Assembly (NCBI GenBank): GCA_013288455.1
Contig: JABDBU010000008.1
Span: 1-26,407 of the forward strand
From: Gammaproteobacteria bacterium
GTDB lineage: Bacteria > Pseudomonadota > Gammaproteobacteria > Diplorickettsiales > Diplorickettsiaceae
DNA length: 26,407 nt
Direction: 5' to 3'
This document shows, in pieces, positions 18,143-25,528 of the stretch. Position 1 is the stretch's first letter, and each line of letters starts with the position of its first letter. Made by a program: the position numbers and the translations under genes. A model generated the notes under the pieces. It did no database searches and was not told the DNA's origin. It worked only from the letters and a program-made list of their open reading frames with translations.

Positions 18143-18172
18143 CAATACATCGTTGTGATGCCGTTGCGACCA

Positions 18173-18652
18173 TTACCGCTTTTTACGAAAATGAGGCGTT
18201 ATCCGATGCATCATAGCGTCTAACGCTTTGTTGGCGATGGCGTCGACTTGGTCATTCTCGGGATGACCACTATGACCTTTTACCCACGCCCACTGAATAT
18301 TATGTCGTTTTGCTTCTTCGGCTAACTGTTTCCATAAATCACTATTTTTAACCGGAGTTTTGTTGGCGGTACGCCAAGCGCGCTGTTCCCATTGAGGTAA
18401 CCACTTAGTAATCCCTTTTTGCACGTACTGAGAATCGGTGCTCAGTAGAACACAACAAGATTTTTTTAATGCCAGCAGTGCTTGCAGTGCTGCCATCAAT
18501 TCCATGCGATTATTAGTTGTTTGGAACTCAGTACCCGACAGCGTTTTTGTTTGTCCACGATAACGCAGTAGCACAGCCCAGGAACCTGGCCCTGGATTAC
18601 CACGGCAAGCCCCGTCGGTAAATATTTCTACTACAGAAGATTTAGACACCAT
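18173..18652 (-). CDS. rnhA: Ribonuclease HI
   Basis: A 159-aa enzyme that cuts the RNA strand of RNA-DNA hybrids. The catalytic carboxylates are D13 ([13 protein letters not shown]), E51 ([13 protein letters not shown]), D73 (LLSTDSQYV) and D137 ([11 protein letters not shown]), with the catalytic histidine in VKGHSGH. The basic loop with [20 protein letters not shown] is present. Length is close to E. coli (155). Its start lies inside the 3' end of the upstream methyltransferase gene (11-nt overlap), which indicates coupling. dnaQ, the usual partner of rnhA, is not in the window. Confidence 0.97.
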   Translation of the reverse strand: MVSKSSVVEIFTDGACRGNPGPGSWAVLLRYRGQTKTLSGTEFQTTNNRMELMAALQALLALKKSCCVLLSTDSQYVQKGITKWLPQWEQRAWRTANKTPVKNSDLWKQLAEEAKRHNIQWAWVKGHSGHPENDQVDAIANKALDAMMHRITPHFRKKR

Positions 18653-19472
18653 GGGCCTTTCTAACGTTGGAAGCTAAGGATTTGTTCGTTAGTGGGGGAG
18701 GGAAATACCAGGCAAAACCAGATGCACTGAGACGTCTCACGCGCTTTTGGGCAACGATTAGGTAAATTCCTCCGAGATAAGGAAATAGCCAGGGTGATAT
18801 CCTTTCCAACCAAAACAATTTATCTATTAGCCACTTTCCAACACGACTGGTCAACGGAGGACGAAATGAAAAGCTCTCGATATGACAAATTTCTCCACCT
18901 AGGGAGTAAATCCACTGACAAATAGTTTGCATGGTATAAAGACGACCATTCCTTGCTAGGTATCTATCGGCACCAACAAGGTGGTGTAGTCCCCAAAGGC
19001 TCAAAGGGTTGATTCCTAGAAGAATTAAATGGCCATCGGGCGCTAATACCCGCCATGACTCACTCAGGACCTGCTTCGCGTTTTTATTAAGTTCTAAGGC
19101 ATGGGGTAAGAGTATTAGGTTAATACTTTCACTAGCAAATGGTAAATTCGTGTAAGCACTCAGCAAAAAATGGAAGCGTGGTGCAGTAAAATCCACCGTT
19201 GGTAACGAGTTCGTGTTGTTGCTAACACGGATTTTGTGAAGAATAGGGCTGACTGCCAAGCTTGAAAAAGTATAATCACTCAACTGCAGTAAGTGACGAC
19301 CTGAATACCTAGTCAATAAGCTACTTAAGCGCTTGTCCTCTCGCTTGAGAACATCTGTATAGTTCAACAACGGTTTTGTATATCCTAAGCAGCAATTATG
19401 GTAAACAAAAGTAGTCCGCGAGTCATTGTCATTATGGCATAGGAGAAACGACTGTAAAGTTTCAAATTTCAA
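18642..19472 (-). CDS. SAM-dependent methyltransferase, YafS-like
   Basis: A 276-aa class I methyltransferase (Methyltransf_11 type) of the family encoded next to rnhA in many gammaproteobacteria (E. coli yafS). Family marks are HLLQLSD near residue 60, [39 protein letters not shown] and [13 protein letters not shown]. The glycine-rich SAM motif I is degenerate, which is common in this family, so activity is uncertain and the substrate unknown. The first 30 or so residues are not typical. The chosen ATG has AGGA 5 nt before it. rnhA overlaps its end and mltD lies divergently upstream. Confidence 0.87.
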   Translation of the reverse strand: MKFETLQSFLLCHNDNDSRTTFVYHNCCLGYTKPLLNYTDVLKREDKRLSSLLTRYSGRHLLQLSDYTFSSLAVSPILHKIRVSNNTNSLPTVDFTAPRFHFLLSAYTNLPFASESINLILLPHALELNKNAKQVLSESWRVLAPDGHLILLGINPLSLWGLHHLVGADRYLARNGRLYTMQTICQWIYSLGGEICHIESFSFRPPLTSRVGKWLIDKLFWLERISPWLFPYLGGIYLIVAQKRVRRLSASGFAWYFPPPLTNKSLASNVRKAHGV

Positions 19473-19559
19473 TCCTCACGAAAGGCTGTTTTTGAACTTT
19501 GCATCTTAACTTATCCTGAGACGCTTTTTGCAGCAAGTTCTCCATTTTCAGTCTTCTGT

Positions 19560-19589
19560 ATTATAAGCATAAGCCTAAAATCTTGAAAA
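19560..19589 (-). promoter_or_regulatory. Candidate promoter for the methyltransferase-rnhA pair
   Basis: On the minus strand, TTTTCA (19589-19584) and a perfect TATAAT (19565-19560) are 18 nt apart, about 88 nt before the methyltransferase ATG. Confidence 0.4.
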
Positions 19590-19646
19590 CTTAGGTTATT
19601 GGCTGACAAAAAATTCTATTTTTTCTATGGATGTAAGCCTATTTCC

Positions 19647-19675
19647 TTGACCTCCCTAGGTGTGCCCCGTAACAT
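19647..19675 (+). promoter_or_regulatory. Candidate mltD promoter abutting the start codon
   Basis: TTGACC at 19647-19652 and TAACAT at 19670-19675 are 17 nt apart. The expected transcription start is about 19682, the same base as the GTG start of mltD, so the mRNA may be leaderless. Confidence 0.45.
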
Positions 19676-19681
19676 TCTAAG

Positions 19682-21025
19682 GTGATTTATAAAACGTTCA
19701 AAATTTATACATTATTGCTTACATTACTGCTAGTGTTGGCGGTGTGTACAGCATGTGTTCAATCTTTCCCTTTAGGAGAGAATGTAATAAAGGATCCTAA
19801 CAGATTTGGATTGACAGATAAGAGGAGCACGCCAACCATTGTACAGTCAGCAGAGAATAGCTTGTCTCCTGGCAGTGCAAAGGTCCTTTACAGTGCCCTT
19901 GATAAAGGGACGTTGTGGGGGCCTATTCGCGCTCACTTGCAATTGACCACATATGAGGAACATCAGCCAGCTGTACAAGAACAAATTAACTGGTTTACTA
20001 AAAACCCAGCTTATTTAAATGATGCAATCGATCGCGCTGTGCCTTACATACACTATATTTATACCGAAGTTATAAAACGTAATTTACCGACAGAATTGGT
20101 TTTATTACCAATCATTGAAAGTGGTTATAACCCCTCAGCAACTAACTTATCTTCAGGGGCAACGGGGCTTTGGCAGCTTATATCCAGTACAGCACGTGGA
20201 TATGGCGTGCATCAAGATAGAAGCTTTGACGGTCGCCGTGATTTGTATAGTTCAACCAATGCAGCCTTAAATTATCTGACCTATCTAAAAAGCTTTTTTG
20301 GCGGAGATTGGTTATTAGCTATTGCGGCTTATGATACAGGTGAAGGTAACGTACAGAGGGCAATACGCCATAACGCACAGCATGATAGAAATACTCATTT
20401 TTGGGCGCTACCGTTAGTTTTAGAGACACGTTCCTATATTCCGCGTTTATTGGCACTGGCTGCCATTGTTAAAAACCCAGCAAAATATGGTGTATCGCTG
20501 CCTCCTATCAGTATCAAACCTTATCTTGCGCTGGTTGGTGTACAAGTTGGTGTACAAGGAACAAAATTAAATCTTACACATGCTGCTAAATTGGCCGGTG
20601 TTAACTTATCAGAGTTAAAGCAACTGAATCCGGGTGTTAAAAATAGTTTAACTCCTTTAACACATGGTCAACTCGCTCTACCTATTGATCGAGTTGCTTT
20701 ATATCAAAAACAGTTATCTATGTTATTAGCTTCTAATAATGCTAATAACAAGCGTACAGTGATCAAGCAAACTTCTAGACAGACTACTACTAGCGTCATG
20801 CAGCAGGTAAGTACCGAGTTTAGAAGATTTAGCAGATTTAATACGCTTCAACATGCAAGCAAAAGGATGAGCACGGTGCCACGGGTGTATCTTGTCAAAC
20901 AAGGCGATACCTTAGTTAAGATAGCCAAGTATTACCACGTAACCGTCAAGAACTTGCAATATTGGAACCAGCTTGCAACAGATCGATTAAGACCCGGTAA
21001 GAAGCTAAAGATTATGTTTTCTTAA
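19682..21025 (+). CDS. mltD: Membrane-bound lytic murein transglycosylase D
   Basis: A 447-aa exported enzyme that cuts peptidoglycan glycan strands with formation of anhydromuramic acid. The N-terminus is a hydrophobic export signal (about 8-25) with cysteines at 22 and 25; the context VCTAC is only a loose lipobox. The SLT domain carries the catalytic glutamate E146 in LPIIESGYNPSATNLSSGAT, followed by GLWQLISSTARGYGV and DRRDL-like repeats, then AIAAYDTGEGNV. A C-terminal LysM (about 404-446, YLVKQGDTLVKIAKYY...WNQL) should bind glycan. Some MltDs have more than one LysM; I see one clear copy. The start is GTG 19682 because it is the first in-frame start and includes the whole signal; no leader ribosome site fits it well. 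Confidence 0.92.
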   Translation: MIYKTFKIYTLLLTLLLVLAVCTACVQSFPLGENVIKDPNRFGLTDKRSTPTIVQSAENSLSPGSAKVLYSALDKGTLWGPIRAHLQLTTYEEHQPAVQEQINWFTKNPAYLNDAIDRAVPYIHYIYTEVIKRNLPTELVLLPIIESGYNPSATNLSSGATGLWQLISSTARGYGVHQDRSFDGRRDLYSSTNAALNYLTYLKSFFGGDWLLAIAAYDTGEGNVQRAIRHNAQHDRNTHFWALPLVLETRSYIPRLLALAAIVKNPAKYGVSLPPISIKPYLALVGVQVGVQGTKLNLTHAAKLAGVNLSELKQLNPGVKNSLTPLTHGQLALPIDRVALYQKQLSMLLASNNANNKRTVIKQTSRQTTTSVMQQVSTEFRRFSRFNTLQHASKRMSTVPRVYLVKQGDTLVKIAKYYHVTVKNLQYWNQLATDRLRPGKKLKIMFS

Positions 21026-21086
21026 GGGCGGGGCAGTCTCTATAAATTTTTTGTATACAGGCTATTTGTAAAAAATGAGAGGTACC

Positions 21087-22388
21087 CTAAATTCTCTTGG
21101 ATTCCCGAATCCATAACGTAGCGAGCAAAGCGATACAGAAACCCAGCGGCAAAATTAACAAAGCGTGGTGATAGTCACTTGCACTGTAAATTCTCACATT
21201 ATTTTCCATATTACCCTGCCAACCATAATCCATCAACCAACCAAATAGTGGCTGTAAGACAGCATAACCACCAATAGCAAAAAAAGATACAACGCTAACC
21301 GCTGTTGCTTTTAGCGTTTCCATATTATTTTCTGCGACCAAAGGGTAACATAACACTTGGCTACTAGTAAAAAAACCTAAGGCAAAAAACAAAAACAAAA
21401 TAGCTACAAGAGAAAGTATTTGTAGCAGGCATATGACTACAATACTCAATAATAAGGAGATGATGGCACCAACCATCATGAGTACTATCCGTTTTTGGAT
21501 TTTATCTGACACCCAACCAACAACCGGTCCTCCAATCATCGTGCCTAAAAAAAGCAAACTTGGCGCAAGGGAAGCTTCCCTTGCGGAAAAGTGTGTCGTT
21601 TGCTGCAAAAACAAACTCCCCCAGATGGCGCCGAATAAAGCAATAGGTGCATTGATCAATGAAGTATAAATGCCACAAAGAAGATTTTGTAGATTGCAAT
21701 AGGCTAAACGCCAACATGTAAGAATTCCTGCATTACTAAACTTAAATGTTGAAATCTTTCCATTCTCCCTGACTCCAGGCGGATAATCCTGAACAACGTA
21801 AAATATAACAACAAAAATAAATAGGCCTAGACCAGCGTCAAGCAGTAGAGTAGTGCGCCATCCTACGAGCTGAATCAATACGATCAACGGAGTCTGCGCA
21901 ATCATGCCACCTGACATAGCCATCGTTATAATTAATCCTGTCACTAAAGCCATCTGTCTTGCTGGAAACCAATGCGCAGCCAATAGGACACTACTTAAGA
22001 AGCAAAAAGCACTGCCTACACCGCTCATAAATCGAAATGTACAGGCGAGAGGAAAGGAGTGAGTTATGGAAAAGCCAGTTATTCCTGCAACACAAAATAA
22101 TAAAGCTGACAAAATAATTAAGCGTGTAGAAAATCGGTCTAATAGGACGCCAGCTATCGGTAAAAAAATTAAGTTAGCATAAAAATAATACGCGGATAAT
22201 TTTCCTAGTTTCGTCGCATGCAGTGAAAAATCGCGCATCAAATCAGTACTCACAGCATTAAACATGTTCATCTGAATAAATTCATAAAAGAAAAAAAGGG
22301 CGGCGGAAAAACAGACTAGCCAAGGTTGATAACTCAGCGTAGCAGAGGTATGGGGTGCGGGGTGCGTTTGACCAGAGACTATAGTCAT
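21087..22388 (-). CDS. Major facilitator superfamily transporter
   Basis: A 433-aa inner-membrane carrier with about 12 hydrophobic segments in two halves. MFS marks are the loop 2-3 motif GVLLDRFSTR (about 80-89), its counterpart GWVSDKIQKR in the second half, and VGWRTTLLLDAGLGLFIF. The N-terminal segment FYEFIQMNMFNAVSTDLMRDF resembles carriers abundant in Coxiella and Legionella, several of which take up host amino acids or other nutrients. The substrate cannot be read from the sequence. AAGGGA lies 5 nt before the ATG. A promoter candidate upstream suggests it is transcribed separately from the orphan gene behind it. Confidence 0.9.
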   Translation of the reverse strand: MTIVSGQTHPAPHTSATLSYQPWLVCFSAALFFFYEFIQMNMFNAVSTDLMRDFSLHATKLGKLSAYYFYANLIFLPIAGVLLDRFSTRLIILSALLFCVAGITGFSITHSFPLACTFRFMSGVGSAFCFLSSVLLAAHWFPARQMALVTGLIITMAMSGGMIAQTPLIVLIQLVGWRTTLLLDAGLGLFIFVVIFYVVQDYPPGVRENGKISTFKFSNAGILTCWRLAYCNLQNLLCGIYTSLINAPIALFGAIWGSLFLQQTTHFSAREASLAPSLLFLGTMIGGPVVGWVSDKIQKRIVLMMVGAIISLLLSIVVICLLQILSLVAILFLFFALGFFTSSQVLCYPLVAENNMETLKATAVSVVSFFAIGGYAVLQPLFGWLMDYGWQGNMENNVRIYSASDYHHALLILPLGFCIALLATLWIRESKRI

Positions 22389-22449
22389 TTAGTTCCCTTA
22401 AAACGGATGTTACGATTACACTTACGGTAAAACTAACTGGGTTGCACAG

Positions 22450-22478
22450 TGTATAGGAAGAGGGGTTAGCTGTCTAAA
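22450..22478 (-). promoter_or_regulatory. Candidate MFS transporter promoter
   Basis: On the minus strand, TTTAGA (22478-22473) and TATACA (22455-22450) are 17 nt apart, about 60 nt before the transporter ATG and downstream of the orphan gene stop. Confidence 0.4.
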
Positions 22479-22511
22479 TTTTTACATCTAAATCTAGTAT
22501 GGGTTGCAATA

Positions 22512-25268
22512 TTAAATAGAATAATTAAGTGGTTCGTGTTCAGAATCATCGCACGCTCTGTGATTAATTTTAGAGCTAAAAATGCTATGGTGAGCATTAT
22601 AGGCATCACAACGGAGCCAACTACCATTAGAGGAGATCCAACGACTATGACTACTACTTGTTGTGCTCTGTTGCTCAAAGCGAGGAGAAACTGCGAACGA
22701 ATGGCATGGCTCTCTCTTTTCCTCTTTAAGATCCATTAGTAAGTTTGTTAAAAGGAGTTCGTTATTTTTTTGCTTTTGTATCAGTTCATTATAGCGATCT
22801 TGGTTTTTTTGTTTGCCTAGAGTAGTGAAGGCCTGATATTCATCGAAGAAATTTTTAAATTTCTGCAATTCCTCATGCATAGGATGCAAACAACGAGGAT
22901 CCCAAAGCATAGTCGTACTGGATTGCGAAAAGTTATGGTACCAGGTAGTTGCCACGTGGTACTCTGCACTAACTATATCCTTTACATTATAGTTATCAGC
23001 AGCAGCAGCGGCAAGTTGTGCATTTCTTTCCTGTAAAATGCGGGCATAGCACTGGATTTCAGATAAACAATATTTCGACATTATAGCTTCGGAGAATGCA
23101 TCGGCTATCTCAGGTTTGGACGCCCAAGGCATTATTAGAATCCTGTGATGACGTAGCAACTGACGCCTAGATGCATTCATAACATGCTTTTGCAAGGATG
23201 AGCGGGTTAAAGGAATACCACAGAGCTTTGTGTATGTTTCTAGAACATGAAAGGTAGTATTTTGTCTAAAAAATAAACAGCCCGATTTCAGCTGTTTCCA
23301 AAAAGAAATCTTATCCATATCAGAAGGGATGATTTGCGTTTGTAGCGTGGTACATATACTAAGCATATTATGGAGAAATGTCTTAAAATTCCTACATAAA
23401 TCATGATCAGTATATTTGAAATATTGATTTAAAAAGTCTTGATCATCTTTCGTAAGAGTATATTTATTAATTGCACCCAATCGATCAGAAAATTTTAAAA
23501 AATTTAAATTATACGGCGACCTTGGAAAGGTATCGAACTGCTGGAAGATATATGCTGTACATTGACTTTTACAGATTTTACTGGCATATGGGTTTGTACA
23601 CTGCACCATCAGTGATTTTATAAAATCTTGGTTAAAACTGAAAAATGAATTAAGAATTTCTTTTTCCTTTTCTGGTAATTCCGTAACAAAATTATTCAGC
23701 CTAGTTTCGGGCGAACAAAAATCCTTACTTGATTGTGATAAATACAGCTCCAACTTAGCCCTTAAATTAGCCCTTAAATTTACTTTTGCTTCGTTTATTA
23801 ATAGAGCAGCAGAGGCACCACTATTTCGCGGATTTTCAGTAGATAATGCAACAAGGCCTATATCCTCCTCCTGATGTTCCTCTTCAACAGCACCCGAGCA
23901 CCCTGGGTACACAGTCGCTGAATCATTGATTAAAGTGGACGTATTTTCTACTACTTTTACTGGATTGAAGTTTTGCACTGCATCCACCACGTCCGGAGAA
24001 ATGCAATGCTCTTCTACATTTTGATGAATTTCAGCCACAGACGACAACACTAGATCTCTGTCGTTTATAGCATCTCTGTGTTCTTCCATGGAATCCAGTC
24101 TAACTGGCATTGAGTTAGTGGCTACGGCGTGCACAGTATTGAAATTGGAAGTTACATCTTCCTCTATTGGAGGAGTATCTGCACTTATTGGGCAGTCGGT
24201 TGACAAAATAGTTACACTATCATCAGACGGAAAATGCACAATACGAGCAGGAGCCTTTTTCGGCTTCCTTGTTATTTCTGTAGAATTACAGGGCTTTGCT
24301 ACAGTATCAGTAGAACAATTCTCCCCTTGTAAAGTGGGGGATGAATTTTTTGTAGAAAATTTAAGCTTACCTTTCATTTTAGCAGTAAAAGCATTAACCT
24401 GTTCTGTACCGTCTTCTTTTATTTTTGATAATTTTTTTTGGGTTGCATCAGTGGCCATAGTGGCCATGCGAACAAATTTCTTTAAACCAGAATCCTTAAA
24501 ATCCTCAGTAACTGAGGATAGGACCGGTTGGTCGTTCAACTTCGAGTGTGTATCTTCAGTAGGCAGTGAGAAAGATTTAAAATCTTCCTGATGCTGGACA
24601 ATGATATCCTGTACATCATGCAGAGCAACAATTGACAGCTCAGGATGCTTGGTTTGTACACAGCAGTCAAATAACGTAATCCAATCACTGCTATGTCCGT
24701 GTATTATGAAAAGATCCAGGAGGTTTATGAGCAAGCAATCACCTACAGTACACTGCAAATAGCCATGCTGGGGATTTTGAAATTTATTCATTAGTAATAG
24801 CAAAATATTTTCCAGATGACCCTGAATAGTATCGGAGTGAATCTGAAAGTACTGAAGGTAATGACACAATGCTTTTGCGATAGAAAAGCTGACCCTCATA
24901 GGGCTCATAGGGGAAAGGGAGTAAACAAGGGGTCGCAATGAAGCGCTATCACCAACTTGTTCTTGATTGCACATCGACTGCTGAATCTGCAATATCCACT
25001 TCATACTAGTTGCATGGAAATCAGAATTTTTGTGAGGCTGCTTGAGCAGGTTTTGTATTTTTTCAAGCTCTATTTGCAACGATGCATGCATGCACGATAC
25101 TCCTTCTTCCTTCTCCTGCACGTCAGTAGGCTGTTCTGGAGCAATAGGTTGTTCCAGTTCCCCTGCTATATGCGAAAAGACAACCTGTGTGTTGTCAGAT
25201 GTCTTGGAAAAATGCCTTAGGACTTTCCCCATGGCTTCGAACGCGTTTTCGAACATGATTCCTACCAT
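22512..25268 (-). CDS. Orphan 918-aa protein, candidate type IV secretion effector
   Basis: I do not recognise a family over the full length. No signal peptide or membrane segment is seen, so it is cytosolic or exported by a dedicated system. Apparent parts: helical N-terminal region (about 60-225); a lysine-rich amphipathic stretch (about 262-304, LKKFVRMATMATDATQKKL); a Ser/Asp/Val/Glu-rich, probably disordered linker (about 305-490); a helical, cysteine-rich region (about 500-790) with a faint RasGEF-like stretch near 625-720; a likely coiled coil (about 797-850); and a Ser/His-rich tail ending CDDSEHEPLNYSI. The acidic cluster before a hydrophobic end resembles Dot/Icm secretion signals. 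Start is ATG 25268 or, perhaps better, 25256, which has TAGGA close before it. Many stretches are more AT-rich than the flanking housekeeping genes. The frame is long and intact, so the gene is real; the effector role is inference. Confidence 0.85.
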   Translation of the reverse strand: MVGIMFENAFEAMGKVLRHFSKTSDNTQVVFSHIAGELEQPIAPEQPTDVQEKEEGVSCMHASLQIELEKIQNLLKQPHKNSDFHATSMKWILQIQQSMCNQEQVGDSASLRPLVYSLSPMSPMRVSFSIAKALCHYLQYFQIHSDTIQGHLENILLLLMNKFQNPQHGYLQCTVGDCLLINLLDLFIIHGHSSDWITLFDCCVQTKHPELSIVALHDVQDIIVQHQEDFKSFSLPTEDTHSKLNDQPVLSSVTEDFKDSGLKKFVRMATMATDATQKKLSKIKEDGTEQVNAFTAKMKGKLKFSTKNSSPTLQGENCSTDTVAKPCNSTEITRKPKKAPARIVHFPSDDSVTILSTDCPISADTPPIEEDVTSNFNTVHAVATNSMPVRLDSMEEHRDAINDRDLVLSSVAEIHQNVEEHCISPDVVDAVQNFNPVKVVENTSTLINDSATVYPGCSGAVEEEHQEEDIGLVALSTENPRNSGASAALLINEAKVNLRANLRAKLELYLSQSSKDFCSPETRLNNFVTELPEKEKEILNSFFSFNQDFIKSLMVQCTNPYASKICKSQCTAYIFQQFDTFPRSPYNLNFLKFSDRLGAINKYTLTKDDQDFLNQYFKYTDHDLCRNFKTFLHNMLSICTTLQTQIIPSDMDKISFWKQLKSGCLFFRQNTTFHVLETYTKLCGIPLTRSSLQKHVMNASRRQLLRHHRILIMPWASKPEIADAFSEAIMSKYCLSEIQCYARILQERNAQLAAAAADNYNVKDIVSAEYHVATTWYHNFSQSSTTMLWDPRCLHPMHEELQKFKNFFDEYQAFTTLGKQKNQDRYNELIQKQKNNELLLTNLLMDLKEEKREPCHSFAVSPRFEQQSTTSSSHSRWISSNGSWLRCDAYNAHHSIFSSKINHRACDDSEHEPLNYSI
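23755..23780. repeat. 12-bp tandem duplication inside the orphan gene
   Basis: TTAGCCCTTAAA occurs twice in direct succession followed by TT. On the minus strand it encodes NLRANLRAK at about residues 497-505. The copies are identical and in frame, so this looks like a young slippage duplication. Confidence 0.85.
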
Positions 25269-25528
25269 TGTTATTTTTATTTTTAAATGCCCAGCGCACT
25301 GCTATATTTGGTTCATCATCAACATAAAGGCATGGTAAGCACTGCCTAACACTGTAGCTGAATGTTATACCTAAGACAATTACCCCTTCAGTATTTTATG
25401 CGAATTAGCATAAAATAAAGCTACATACTCCTAAAATGTATGCACTGGTGTAAAATGCACAAAATACGGAATGTTTACAACTAATAATAGGCACAGGATC
25501 GTAACAAGGGTAGAGTACACAGAGGCTT
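25269..25528. promoter_or_regulatory. Divergent control region of orphan gene and amidase
   Basis: A 260-nt gap between divergent genes with no gene of its own. It holds a 24-bp dyad (25393-25416) and nearby related elements: TAAAATGTATGCAC at 25432-25445 and GTGTAAAATGCAC at 25448-25460. A minus-strand -10 TATAAC lies downstream of the dyad towards the orphan gene, with a poor -35 that would fit activator dependence. No promoter for the amidase could be settled, and no PmrA-type or full CpxR-type repeat was seen. Confidence 0.5.
25393..25416. promoter_or_regulatory. 24-bp near-perfect dyad, operator candidate
   Basis: ATTTTATGC and GCATAAAAT are perfect inverted arms around GAATTA. Counting the centre, 11 of 12 positions per half are symmetric. 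Its length and lack of a loop suit a dimeric regulator better than an RNA terminator. It lies about 125 nt from the orphan start and 113 nt from the amidase start. Confidence 0.55.

Noticed and set aside
21043..21074. AT-only inverted repeat (ATTTTTT / AAAAAAT) between mltD and the MFS gene as a terminator
   Set aside because: A 7-bp A/T stem with a long loop is too weak to call.
24088..24591. 167-codon open frame antisense to the orphan gene
   Set aside because: It lies opposite the disordered linker, has no recognisable domain and looks like a shadow of its biased composition.
25448..25465. CpxR-type GTAAA-N5-GTAAA box
   Set aside because: Only the first half-site matches; the second reads CAAAA.
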